This document shows positions 1 through 6,170 of a stretch of 9,518 nt of DNA, one piece after another. Below the pieces are notes generated by a model. It was given only the letters and a program-made list of their open reading frames with translations. It had not been told where the DNA came from and made no database searches. The DNA is from Synergistaceae bacterium (GTDB taxonomy: Bacteria; Synergistota; Synergistia; Synergistales; Synergistaceae). A program made the translations under genes and the position numbers. The DNA lies in NCBI GenBank assembly GCA_030539135.1, contig JAUNSQ010000052.1:1-9518 (forward strand), written 5' to 3'. Every line of letters begins with the position of its first letter. Within the stretch, counting starts at the first letter, position 1.

Positions 1-1365
1 CTGCCAGCTGTCGCCGGGCATCTTGCCCCACAGGGAACCTTTCCCATGTACGACTTCATCGTGCGAGAGCGGCAGCACAAAGCTCTCAGAGTATGCGTAC
101 CACATTCCGAAGGTCAGGGAATTATGATGATATTGTCTGAATATCGGGTCGCGCGACATATATTTTAGGACGTCGTTCATCCAGCCCATATTCCATTTAT
201 AGCCGAAACCGAGACCTCCCAGCCACGTTGGGCGCGACACCATCGGCCAAGCTGTCGACTCCTCAGCGGTAGTCTGGGCGTTGGGAAAATCCATATAGAC
301 GCTCTCGTTGAGTTTTTTTAGAAAATCTATAGCCTCAAGGTTTTCTCGTCCGCCGTAAATATTCGGCATCCATTCCCCATCTTTGCGCGAGTAATCCAGG
401 TAGAGCATCGACGCCACCGCGTCGACGCGCAGCCCATCCGCGTGATATCTATCCAGCCAGAAGCGCGCCGACGACAGCAGAAAGCTTCTGACTTCGTTGC
501 GCCCATAGTTGAAGATATAGCTTTTCCAGTCCGGATGGAACCCCTTGCGCGGATCCTCGTGCTCATACAGCGCAGTGCCGTCAAATCTGCCAAGCCCAAA
601 TGCGTCCGACGGAAAATGCGACGGCACCCAGTCGAGGATAACGCCTATTTCCGCTCTGTGCAGGGCCTCAATGAGCACCATGAAATCCTCAGGCGTCCCA
701 TAGCGCGAAGTCGGTGCGAAATACCCCGTGATCTGGTAGCCCCATGAGCCGTAAAAAGGATGTTCCATCACCGGCATAAACTCAACGTGCGTAAAGCCGT
801 TATCCGCCAGATAGCGCGGCAGCTCCTCCGCCATATCGATCCAAGAGAGCGGTGAGTTGTCGAGAGACCTGCGCCATGAACCGGCATGAAGCTCGTATAT
901 CGACTGAGGAGCTTTTCTTCCATTATTTTCTCCGCGTGTTGACATCCATTTTTCATCGTGCCATTCGTGCGCAGCTGAATATACTTTTGACGCCGTATGA
1001 GGCGGAACTTCGGAGTAAAGGGCAAAGGGGTCTTCCTTCTCTATCCTGTCGCCGCCCTTTGTTAGGATGCTGTACTTGTAACAGGAGTACTGTGGAACGT
1101 CGGGCACAAAGCCCTCCCATATACCTGACGAGTCCCACCTCGGAGAGAGCTGATGTTCTTCACAGTTCCAGCCGTTGAAGTCCCCGACCACGGACACCTG
1201 ATCCGCGTTGGGTGCCCATACCGCGAACAATATGCCGCTTACGCCGTCATGCTCGTGTGCGTGAGCTCCGAGAAACTCGTAGAGCCTAGAGTGGCTCCCC
1301 TCTTTAAAGAGATAGATATCCGTTTCTCCGGCAAGGCTTACACCGTGGACTATTTTTCCAGACAT
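1..1365 (-). CDS. glgB: 1,4-alpha-glucan (glycogen) branching enzyme, 5' part only; 3' end outside window
   Basis: GlgB forms alpha-1,6 branches in glycogen by cutting an alpha-1,4 glucan and transferring the fragment; it acts in the cytoplasm. The 455 codons visible contain an N-terminal CBM48-type module (about residues 20-105, with WAPNADQVSVVGDFNGW) followed by a GH13 barrel. The family motifs are present: DWVPSHF (residues 245-251), RVDAV with nucleophile Asp315, AEEST with acid/base Glu368, and SHDEVVHGK with Asp436. The spacing between these three acids equals that in E. coli GlgB (Asp405, Glu458, Asp526), shifted by 90 residues, so this is the short form lacking the extra N-terminal domain. 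By that comparison roughly 180 C-terminal residues lie off the left edge. The start at 1365 is preceded by AGGAGGTGAG with good spacing. It is divergent from the FAD-linked dehydrogenase. The reading frame is intact with no internal stop. Confidence 0.96.
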   Translation of the reverse strand, partial: MSGKIVHGVSLAGETDIYLFKEGSHSRLYEFLGAHAHEHDGVSGILFAVWAPNADQVSVVGDFNGWNCEEHQLSPRWDSSGIWEGFVPDVPQYSCYKYSILTKGGDRIEKEDPFALYSEVPPHTASKVYSAAHEWHDEKWMSTRGENNGRKAPQSIYELHAGSWRRSLDNSPLSWIDMAEELPRYLADNGFTHVEFMPVMEHPFYGSWGYQITGYFAPTSRYGTPEDFMVLIEALHRAEIGVILDWVPSHFPSDAFGLGRFDGTALYEHEDPRKGFHPDWKSYIFNYGRNEVRSFLLSSARFWLDRYHADGLRVDAVASMLYLDYSRKDGEWMPNIYGGRENLEAIDFLKKLNESVYMDFPNAQTTAEESTAWPMVSRPTWLGGLGFGYKWNMGWMNDVLKYMSRDPIFRQYHHNSLTFGMWYAYSESFVLPLSHDEVVHGKGSLWGKMPGDSWQ

Positions 1366-1452
1366 AGGGCTCACCTCCTGTTACTGTCATTATATCCGAA
1401 AAGCTGATAAAATAGCATAGATTTCACCTATTTGATAATCAGAGGGATATGC
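1366..1452. promoter_or_regulatory. Divergent promoter region for glgB and the FAD-linked dehydrogenase
   Basis: The 87-bp gap between two divergent genes must hold both start signals. On the minus strand a perfect TATAAT lies at 1394-1389, upstream of the AGGAGGTGAG ribosome site of glgB; no good -35 box stands out. On the plus strand TAAAAT (1408-1413) lies 18 bp after CTGTCA (1384-1389), a fair sigma-70-type pair. The two promoter elements overlap physically, so transcription of the two genes could interfere. The plus-strand gene has AGAGGG (1441-1446) six bases before its ATG. Assignment is by eye only. Confidence 0.5.
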
Positions 1453-2883
1453 ATGGAAGACAAATTATTTTCATACGGAACGGTTGACAACGAAATTATT
1501 AAGCTGCTCAACGACGCTATAGGAGCCAACAACGTCTCCCGCGACGATGAGAAGCTGGAGACGTACTCTCACGACGAAGTCCCGTCAAGCACATACGACA
1601 GGCCATACAAAGCGGAGGTTTTAGTGTTCCCGGAATCGACGGAACATGTCTCCTCGATAATAAAGATAGCCTCCACTAAACACATCCCAGTAACGCCGCG
1701 CGGCGCGGGTACAGGCCTCTCGGGTGGCGCGCTACCCGCATACGGCGGTATCGTTATGTCGTTTGAGAAGATGAATAAGATACTCGAACTCGACAAGGAC
1801 AACCTTACAATAACGGTCGAGCCCGGCGTCGTGACGGCAGAGATATCGCGCCTTGCCGCTGCGAATAACCTACTCTACGCGGGTGACCCATGCAGCGGCG
1901 ACGCGTCGTTCATAGGGGGCAATATCGCCGAAAACGCGGGGGGGAATAAGGTGATAAAGTACGGCGCGACGTCCGCTCAGATACTCGCGCTTGAGGTCGT
2001 GCTCGCCGATGGTTCCGTAACATGGTTCGGAGGTAAGAGGCGCAAGGACGTAACCGGGCTTGACTTCGTTCATCTTCTCTCCGGCTCGGAGGGCATACTT
2101 GCCGTCGTAACGAAGGCCGTTTTAAAGCTCCTGCCTCTGCCGCGCTATTCTGTAGATATCCTAGCTGCTTTCAAAGACGTTGAGAGCGCTATAGCGTTTG
2201 TACCACGCATAATCACAGAGGCAAGCATGGTACCGGCCTCCATCGAATTTCTCGATAGGAAAGCCATGAAGCTTGCCGAGGATTACCTGCATACAAAAGT
2301 ACCTGCTGGCGAAGCCGGAGCCGCTCTGATAATCCAGCTTGAGGACAACGAGCAGGAACAGATAGAGAAACAGTATGAGACCATCGGCAAACTGTCTCAG
2401 GAGCACGGAGCCTATGAGGTCTATATCGCCGACACGCGAAGCACGAAAGACAGGATATGGCAGGCGCGCAAATCGGTGCCGGAGGCAGTGAGCTTCTTTT
2501 ACAGCCGCTATACTAAAGAAGATTTTGTCGTTCCTACGAACAGGGTCCCCGACCTGTTGAAGCTCATGCGGGACACCTGCGGAGGACACTCTCTTGAATG
2601 GGTCGCTTACGGACACGTCGGCGACGGCAACATGCACTGCACCGTTTTTGGCCCTGAGACCGACGATTGGCACGACGTGTTGGTGCAAGTGCAACACGAG
2701 ATGTACCCGAAGATACTTGAGCTGGGTGGGACCCTCTCGGGTGAGCACGGCATCGGGTTTAAGCGCAAGAGCTACATGAAATATTTCCTCGATAAAGAAC
2801 AGATAGAACTTATCAAGCGTGTAAAGCTCGCGTTCGACCCGCTCAACATACTAAATCCAGGAAAGCTTATCGACTGGGAATGA
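1453..2883 (+). CDS. glcD: FAD-linked 2-hydroxyacid dehydrogenase, GlcD/D-lactate dehydrogenase type
   Basis: This is a 476-residue FAD enzyme of the glycolate oxidase subunit GlcD / D-lactate dehydrogenase family (VAO/PCMH fold), which oxidises 2-hydroxyacids such as D-lactate or glycolate to 2-oxoacids. The FAD-binding domain spans about residues 50-230, with PRGAGTGLSGG at 82-92 and GGNIAENAGG at 155-164. The C-terminal cap domain (about 231-470) carries the hallmark GHVGDGNMH (387-395), SGEHGIG (429-435) and FDPLNILNPGK (461-471). Length is normal for the family. I chose ATG 1453 because AGAGGG sits six bases upstream; the open frame extends to a TTG at 1432 without a better ribosome site. 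No GlcE, GlcF (Fe-S) or electron-transfer flavoprotein gene is adjacent, so the electron acceptor is unknown. The symbol denotes the family; the substrate cannot be decided from sequence alone. Confidence 0.9.
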   Translation: MEDKLFSYGTVDNEIIKLLNDAIGANNVSRDDEKLETYSHDEVPSSTYDRPYKAEVLVFPESTEHVSSIIKIASTKHIPVTPRGAGTGLSGGALPAYGGIVMSFEKMNKILELDKDNLTITVEPGVVTAEISRLAAANNLLYAGDPCSGDASFIGGNIAENAGGNKVIKYGATSAQILALEVVLADGSVTWFGGKRRKDVTGLDFVHLLSGSEGILAVVTKAVLKLLPLPRYSVDILAAFKDVESAIAFVPRIITEASMVPASIEFLDRKAMKLAEDYLHTKVPAGEAGAALIIQLEDNEQEQIEKQYETIGKLSQEHGAYEVYIADTRSTKDRIWQARKSVPEAVSFFYSRYTKEDFVVPTNRVPDLLKLMRDTCGGHSLEWVAYGHVGDGNMHCTVFGPETDDWHDVLVQVQHEMYPKILELGGTLSGEHGIGFKRKSYMKYFLDKEQIELIKRVKLAFDPLNILNPGKLIDWE

Positions 2884-2901
2884 ACGATCGTCCATAAGAA
2901 C

Positions 2902-2949
2902 AAAAAAACGGCCCGCTTGGAGTTATTTCTCCACGCGGGCCGTTTTTTC
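2902..2949. terminator. Bidirectional rho-independent terminator
   Basis: A strong hairpin pairs ACGGCCCGC (2908-2916) with GCGGGCCGT (2935-2943), with further GGAG/CTCC pairing inside. It is flanked by an A-run on the left (2902-2908) and a T-run on the right (2943-2948), so it can end transcripts from both sides. It serves the dehydrogenase ending at 2883 and the convergent acyl-CoA synthetase ending at 2956. Confidence 0.93.
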
Positions 2950-2955
2950 TGGCAA

Positions 2956-4473
2956 TTATTTGTTCTTATCTATCTTCATCTTGCGCAGTTCGCGGCGAAG
3001 CACCTTCCCCGTGGGCGATATAGGATATTCCGTCACGAAGCCTATCTTGCGCGGGACCTTATAGTGAGCAAGCCTATCTTTGCAATAGTTCATGAGTTCT
3101 TTTGCCGTCACGTCGTCCGCGTCGTCTTTTTTGATTATGAACGCTTTGACAAGCTCACCTGCGACGTTATTCTTTTCGCCGACGGCGATTGCAGAATGTA
3201 CCGACGGATGCTCGCAGAGAACCGCCTCAACTTCTTGCGGGTATACGTTGAAGCCGCTGACGATGATGATATCAGTCGCCCTGTCGACTATCTTCACATA
3301 ACCGTCCTTGTCGATCTGGACTACGTCGCCAGTGTTGAACCATTCTCCGTCAAAACGCTCCTTAGTATTCTCAGGGTCGTGGAAATATCCCGGCGCGACA
3401 GACGGCCCTTTGACCCAGAGCACACCCTCGTCGTTCAGGCCAAGCGGCGTTCCGTCCCTGTCCGTTATGCGGATGTCGTAACTCTTGAGCACGGGGCCGA
3501 CAGTGCCGAGTTTTTTGGTCTCCTCGGTGCGGGAAACGGCGACGACCGGCGAGCACTCCGTAAGCCCGTATCCCTCGAGAATACCGACTCCTAAATATTC
3601 CTTACAACGCGCGTCCATCTGAGTGTTAAGGCGGTCGCCGCCCGTGACGACAAATCTTATGCCCTTAAGATGTTTATCCTTCTTGGCAAGAGCTCCAAGC
3701 ATGAACGTCATCACCGTTGGGACCGCGATTATTACGTTTGTCCCCGACGCTTCGATAGCGTTTATAGTGTTGTCCACTGGCACAAAGCTCGGAACTATTG
3801 TCTGACGCACCCCGCTCATCAGCGGAAGAAGCCCCGCGACGTTGTTCCCAAACGTATGAAAGTTTGGCAGCACGTTCAAAAAAATAGACTCTTCGTCCAC
3901 CAGTCCCGGTATCTGCTCCGGAAGCTGGTTAATATTGTCGAGAAGGTTCGCGTGAGTGCAGCCGACGGCCTTTGGGTTCCCAGACGTCCCGGACGTAGAG
4001 AAGAATATCGCGTAATCTTCGGATTCTGGCGCGGCTACGCGGCCTTTCCACTTTGGCAGCGGAGCGTCGAGTTTTACCGCCACGATGGGGATTCCGATGG
4101 CTTTAGACGGCTCCACTGCCTTATCGTAAGCGCTTTCGGTTATCACCAGCGAATGAGGATCGATCTTTTTGATATTGCTGACCATGTTGACGACGCCCGT
4201 TCTGGCGTTGAGGGGCGCGACCGCCCCGCCGAGACGCCACGCGGCTATCGAAAGGGCGAAGACCATGGGCGAGTTCGGGAGCAGGACGGCCAGCCTTTGC
4301 CCTTTTCCAAACCCCGAAACCTTGAGCTTCAGCTCGCAGTCGTCGGCTAGTTCGTTCAGCCTTTTCCACGGCCACCATTCCCCATTCCACCAGAGGCAAT
4401 CGTTATTTTCTTTACCCTTCCACACCGCGGCAAACCTATCCTCAAGCCGCGTTTCAGTGAGATCATTTCGCAT
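2956..4473 (-). CDS. AMP-forming acyl-CoA synthetase (FadD-like), downstream tandem paralog
   Basis: A 505-residue member of the ANL superfamily that activates a carboxylic acid with ATP to an acyl-adenylate and then forms the CoA thioester; cytoplasmic or membrane-associated. Visible motifs are the phosphate loop STSGTSGNPK (159-168), GYGLTECSP (301-309), WFNTGD (378-383), the hinge region IVDRATDIIIVSGFNVYPQEVE split as DRATD (397-401) and SGFNVYP (406-412), and the catalytic lysine Lys490 in SPTGK. The SGFNVYP stretch resembles medium/long-chain fatty-acid ligases, but chain length is not determinable. It is about 63% identical by eye to the neighbour at 4611-6119. I chose ATG 4473, nine bases after GGAG, because the paralog has the same arrangement; ATG 4479 and TTG 4488 are in frame but too close to or inside the ribosome site. 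A terminator lies upstream, so it may be a separate unit. Confidence 0.9.
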   Translation of the reverse strand: MRNDLTETRLEDRFAAVWKGKENNDCLWWNGEWWPWKRLNELADDCELKLKVSGFGKGQRLAVLLPNSPMVFALSIAAWRLGGAVAPLNARTGVVNMVSNIKKIDPHSLVITESAYDKAVEPSKAIGIPIVAVKLDAPLPKWKGRVAAPESEDYAIFFSTSGTSGNPKAVGCTHANLLDNINQLPEQIPGLVDEESIFLNVLPNFHTFGNNVAGLLPLMSGVRQTIVPSFVPVDNTINAIEASGTNVIIAVPTVMTFMLGALAKKDKHLKGIRFVVTGGDRLNTQMDARCKEYLGVGILEGYGLTECSPVVAVSRTEETKKLGTVGPVLKSYDIRITDRDGTPLGLNDEGVLWVKGPSVAPGYFHDPENTKERFDGEWFNTGDVVQIDKDGYVKIVDRATDIIIVSGFNVYPQEVEAVLCEHPSVHSAIAVGEKNNVAGELVKAFIIKKDDADDVTAKELMNYCKDRLAHYKVPRKIGFVTEYPISPTGKVLRRELRKMKIDKNK

Positions 4474-4479
4474 ATCCAT

Positions 4480-4501
4480 CAGCTCCAATTAGTGATCAAT
4501 A
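4480..4501 (-). promoter_or_regulatory. Leader blocks shared with the paralogous gene's leader
   Basis: Reading on the minus strand, TATTGATC (4501-4494) is followed by ATTGGAGCTG (4489-4480), which contains the ribosome-binding GGAG. The same two blocks occur in the same order before the paralog: TATTGATC at 6160-6153 and ATTGGAGCTG at 6135-6126, though separated there by 17 bases instead of four. The most likely reason is common descent of the two genes with their leaders. A regulatory role for TATTGATC is possible but not shown. Confidence 0.5.
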
Positions 4502-4510
4502 TTTCTTGTC

Positions 4511-4533
4511 GCCGCGCGAAAGTTATTCGCGGC
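4511..4533 (-). other. GC-rich inverted repeat in the leader of the downstream acyl-CoA synthetase
   Basis: GCCGCG (4511-4516) pairs with CGCGGC (4528-4533), a six-base perfect stem that can be extended by AA/TT with a two-base bulge. No T-run follows it on the minus strand, so it is not a canonical terminator. It lies between the terminator at 4535-4569 and the gene start at 4473, and could be mRNA leader structure or a protein-binding site. Function unknown. Confidence 0.4.
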
Positions 4534-4534
4534 A

Positions 4535-4569
4535 ATAAAAAGAGACTGTCAAAGTATCCAACAGTCTCC
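4535..4569 (-). terminator. Rho-independent terminator between the tandem acyl-CoA synthetase genes
   Basis: GAGACTGT (4542-4549) and ACAGTCTC (4561-4568) form a perfect eight-base stem with an 11-base loop. On the minus strand it is followed by TCTTTTTAT, a usable T-tract. It lies 42 bases after the stop of the 4611-6119 gene and would end or reduce transcripts before the downstream paralog. Confidence 0.8.
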
Positions 4570-4610
4570 ATGATTTATACATCTATGTCATCGAATGAAT
4601 TGCGCAATCG

Positions 4611-6119
4611 TCACTTAGTAATTTTTATCTTCCTCAGTTCACGGCGCAGTATCTTTCCGGCAGGAGAGAGTGGATATTCTGTGACAAACCCTATCTTGCG
4701 CGGAACTTTATAATGCGCAAGATGCTCCTTGCAGTAGTCCATAAGTTCCTTTGGCGTGGCCGTCCTGCCATCCTCAAGTATTATAAAGGCCTTGACCAGT
4801 TCGCCAGCAACATTGTTTTTCTCTCCAACTGCGACCGCGGCCTTGACAGCGGGGTGTTTGCGCAGAGTCGCCTCGACCTCCTGCGGATATACGTTGAAAC
4901 CGCTCACGATTATTATATCCGTGGCCCTGTCAACGATACGGATATATCCGTCGTCATCTATGCGCACGACGTCGCCGGTGTTGAACCAGCCGCCCTTGAA
5001 ACGCTCGGCTGTGTTCTCTTCGTCACGGAAGTAACCGTCCACGACAGACGCTCCTTTTAGCCATAGGACTCCTTCTTCATGGAGGTCTATCAGCCTTCCC
5101 TCACGGTCTCGTATCTGCGTCTCTAGGGCATTGAACTTTGGCCCGACCGTGCCGAGTTTACGCCTCTTCATTGATGGATTGAACGCGACGACTGGAGAGC
5201 ACTCAGTGAGACCATAGCCCTCAAGGATGCCAATGCCGAGATATTTCTGGCAGCGAGCGTCCATATCAGGGTTCAACTTGTCGCCGCCACAGATGACAAA
5301 TTTCATTCCAGAAAGTATTTCGTTCTTCTTAGCCAGCGCCCCAAGGATGAAGGCCAAAAGCGTTGGGACTGCGATTATGGCGTTTACTCCCGCGCCCTTT
5401 ATCGCCGTTATCGTATTATCTACGGGAACAAAGGTAGGTACGACGGCCTGACGCACCCCGTTCATTATCGGGAGCAGCCCTGCCGCAGTAAACCCGAACG
5501 CGTGAAAATTCGGCAGCACGTTTAGGAACACGGAATCATCTGAGACAAGCCCCTTAGCCGCAGGAATACAATCGTCAACATTTGTCGTCAGGTTCTTGTG
5601 CGTACAGGGAACCGCTTTCGGATTTCCCGAAGTCCCCGACGTTGAGAATATGACCGCAATATCGTTGGATTCTATTCCGCCTTGGCGCATCCTGCATTTG
5701 TTCAGAGGGGTCACAGTGTCCGCGCCAAGCACCGGTATCCCGGATTCCTTTTCCATTTCAGATGAGGCGCCAAGCTTTTCCTGTGGGACAAATACAGCAT
5801 TGACATCAAGCATCTTGATAGTGCTCAATAGATTGAACACTCCCGCACGCGCGTTAAGAGGCGCTACGGCCGCGCCGAGACGCCATACCGCGACACAAAT
5901 GGCAAATACCATGGGCGAGTTGGGAAGCAGCAGGGCTATCCTCTGCCCTCTCTCGAGTCCGGCATCCCTCAGCTTTTCCTCACAGTCATCAGCCAGGACG
6001 TTGAGCCTGTTCCATGACCACCATTCGCCCTGCCACCATAGGCAATCCTCGTCCTCTTTGCCCTTCCACGCGTGGACAAACCTCTCATCAAGCCTTTTCT
6101 CCGTTACGTTCGGAGTCAT
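4611..6119 (-). CDS. AMP-forming acyl-CoA synthetase (FadD-like), upstream tandem paralog
   Basis: A 502-residue ANL-superfamily acyl-CoA ligase with the same chemistry as its neighbour at 2956-4473. It aligns without gaps up to about residue 450. Motifs are STSGTSGNPK (159-168), GYGLTECSP (301-309), WFNTGD (378-383), DRATD (397-401), SGFNVYP (406-412) and Lys489 in SPAGK. The two proteins share an unusual tryptophan-rich N-terminal stretch, CLWWQGEWWSW here (residues 26-36). They differ most around residues 101-150 and 181-190, while the C-terminal domain is nearly identical. I chose ATG 6119, nine bases after GGAG; an in-frame TTG at 6134 lies over the ribosome site. The stop of the binding-domain membrane protein lies only 51 bp upstream with no hairpin visible, so co-transcription with it is likely. 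AT-rich TATTAT/TATATT stretches in that gap could also act as a -10 but no -35 box is clear. Confidence 0.91.
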   Translation of the reverse strand: MTPNVTEKRLDERFVHAWKGKEDEDCLWWQGEWWSWNRLNVLADDCEEKLRDAGLERGQRIALLLPNSPMVFAICVAVWRLGAAVAPLNARAGVFNLLSTIKMLDVNAVFVPQEKLGASSEMEKESGIPVLGADTVTPLNKCRMRQGGIESNDIAVIFSTSGTSGNPKAVPCTHKNLTTNVDDCIPAAKGLVSDDSVFLNVLPNFHAFGFTAAGLLPIMNGVRQAVVPTFVPVDNTITAIKGAGVNAIIAVPTLLAFILGALAKKNEILSGMKFVICGGDKLNPDMDARCQKYLGIGILEGYGLTECSPVVAFNPSMKRRKLGTVGPKFNALETQIRDREGRLIDLHEEGVLWLKGASVVDGYFRDEENTAERFKGGWFNTGDVVRIDDDGYIRIVDRATDIIIVSGFNVYPQEVEATLRKHPAVKAAVAVGEKNNVAGELVKAFIILEDGRTATPKELMDYCKEHLAHYKVPRKIGFVTEYPLSPAGKILRRELRKIKITK

Positions 6120-6125
6120 TAAAAC

Positions 6126-6160
6126 CAGCTCCAATCAGAAAAATATAATAAAGATCAATA
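6126..6160 (-). promoter_or_regulatory. Leader of the upstream acyl-CoA synthetase, with the shared blocks
   Basis: This lies in the 51-bp gap between the binding-domain gene and the acyl-CoA synthetase. On the minus strand it holds TATTGATC (6160-6153), an AT-rich spacer, then ATTGGAGCTG (6135-6126) with the ribosome site GGAG nine bases before ATG 6119. Both blocks recur before the downstream paralog at 4480-4501. The larger spacing here is due to an AT-rich insert, or to its deletion in the other copy. Confidence 0.5.
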
Positions 6161-6170
6161 ATGCCTTATG

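Noticed and set aside
442..1407. Several short frames on both strands within the first 1.4 kb
   Set aside because: The continuous minus-strand glgB frame with correctly spaced catalytic residues explains this region.
1411..1432. Possible inverted repeat AATAG-N12-CTATT upstream of the dehydrogenase
   Set aside because: Short, AT-rich half-sites of low information content in an AT-rich promoter region.
2161..2748. A 195-codon minus-strand frame inside the FAD-linked dehydrogenase
   Set aside because: The plus strand encodes a complete family protein with conserved motifs throughout this stretch, so the frame is a codon-bias artefact.
2917..4350. Long plus-strand open frames (225 and 226 codons) opposite the downstream acyl-CoA synthetase
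   Set aside because: They are antisense shadows of a gene with all ANL motifs; their translations show no recognisable domain and no ribosome site supports them.
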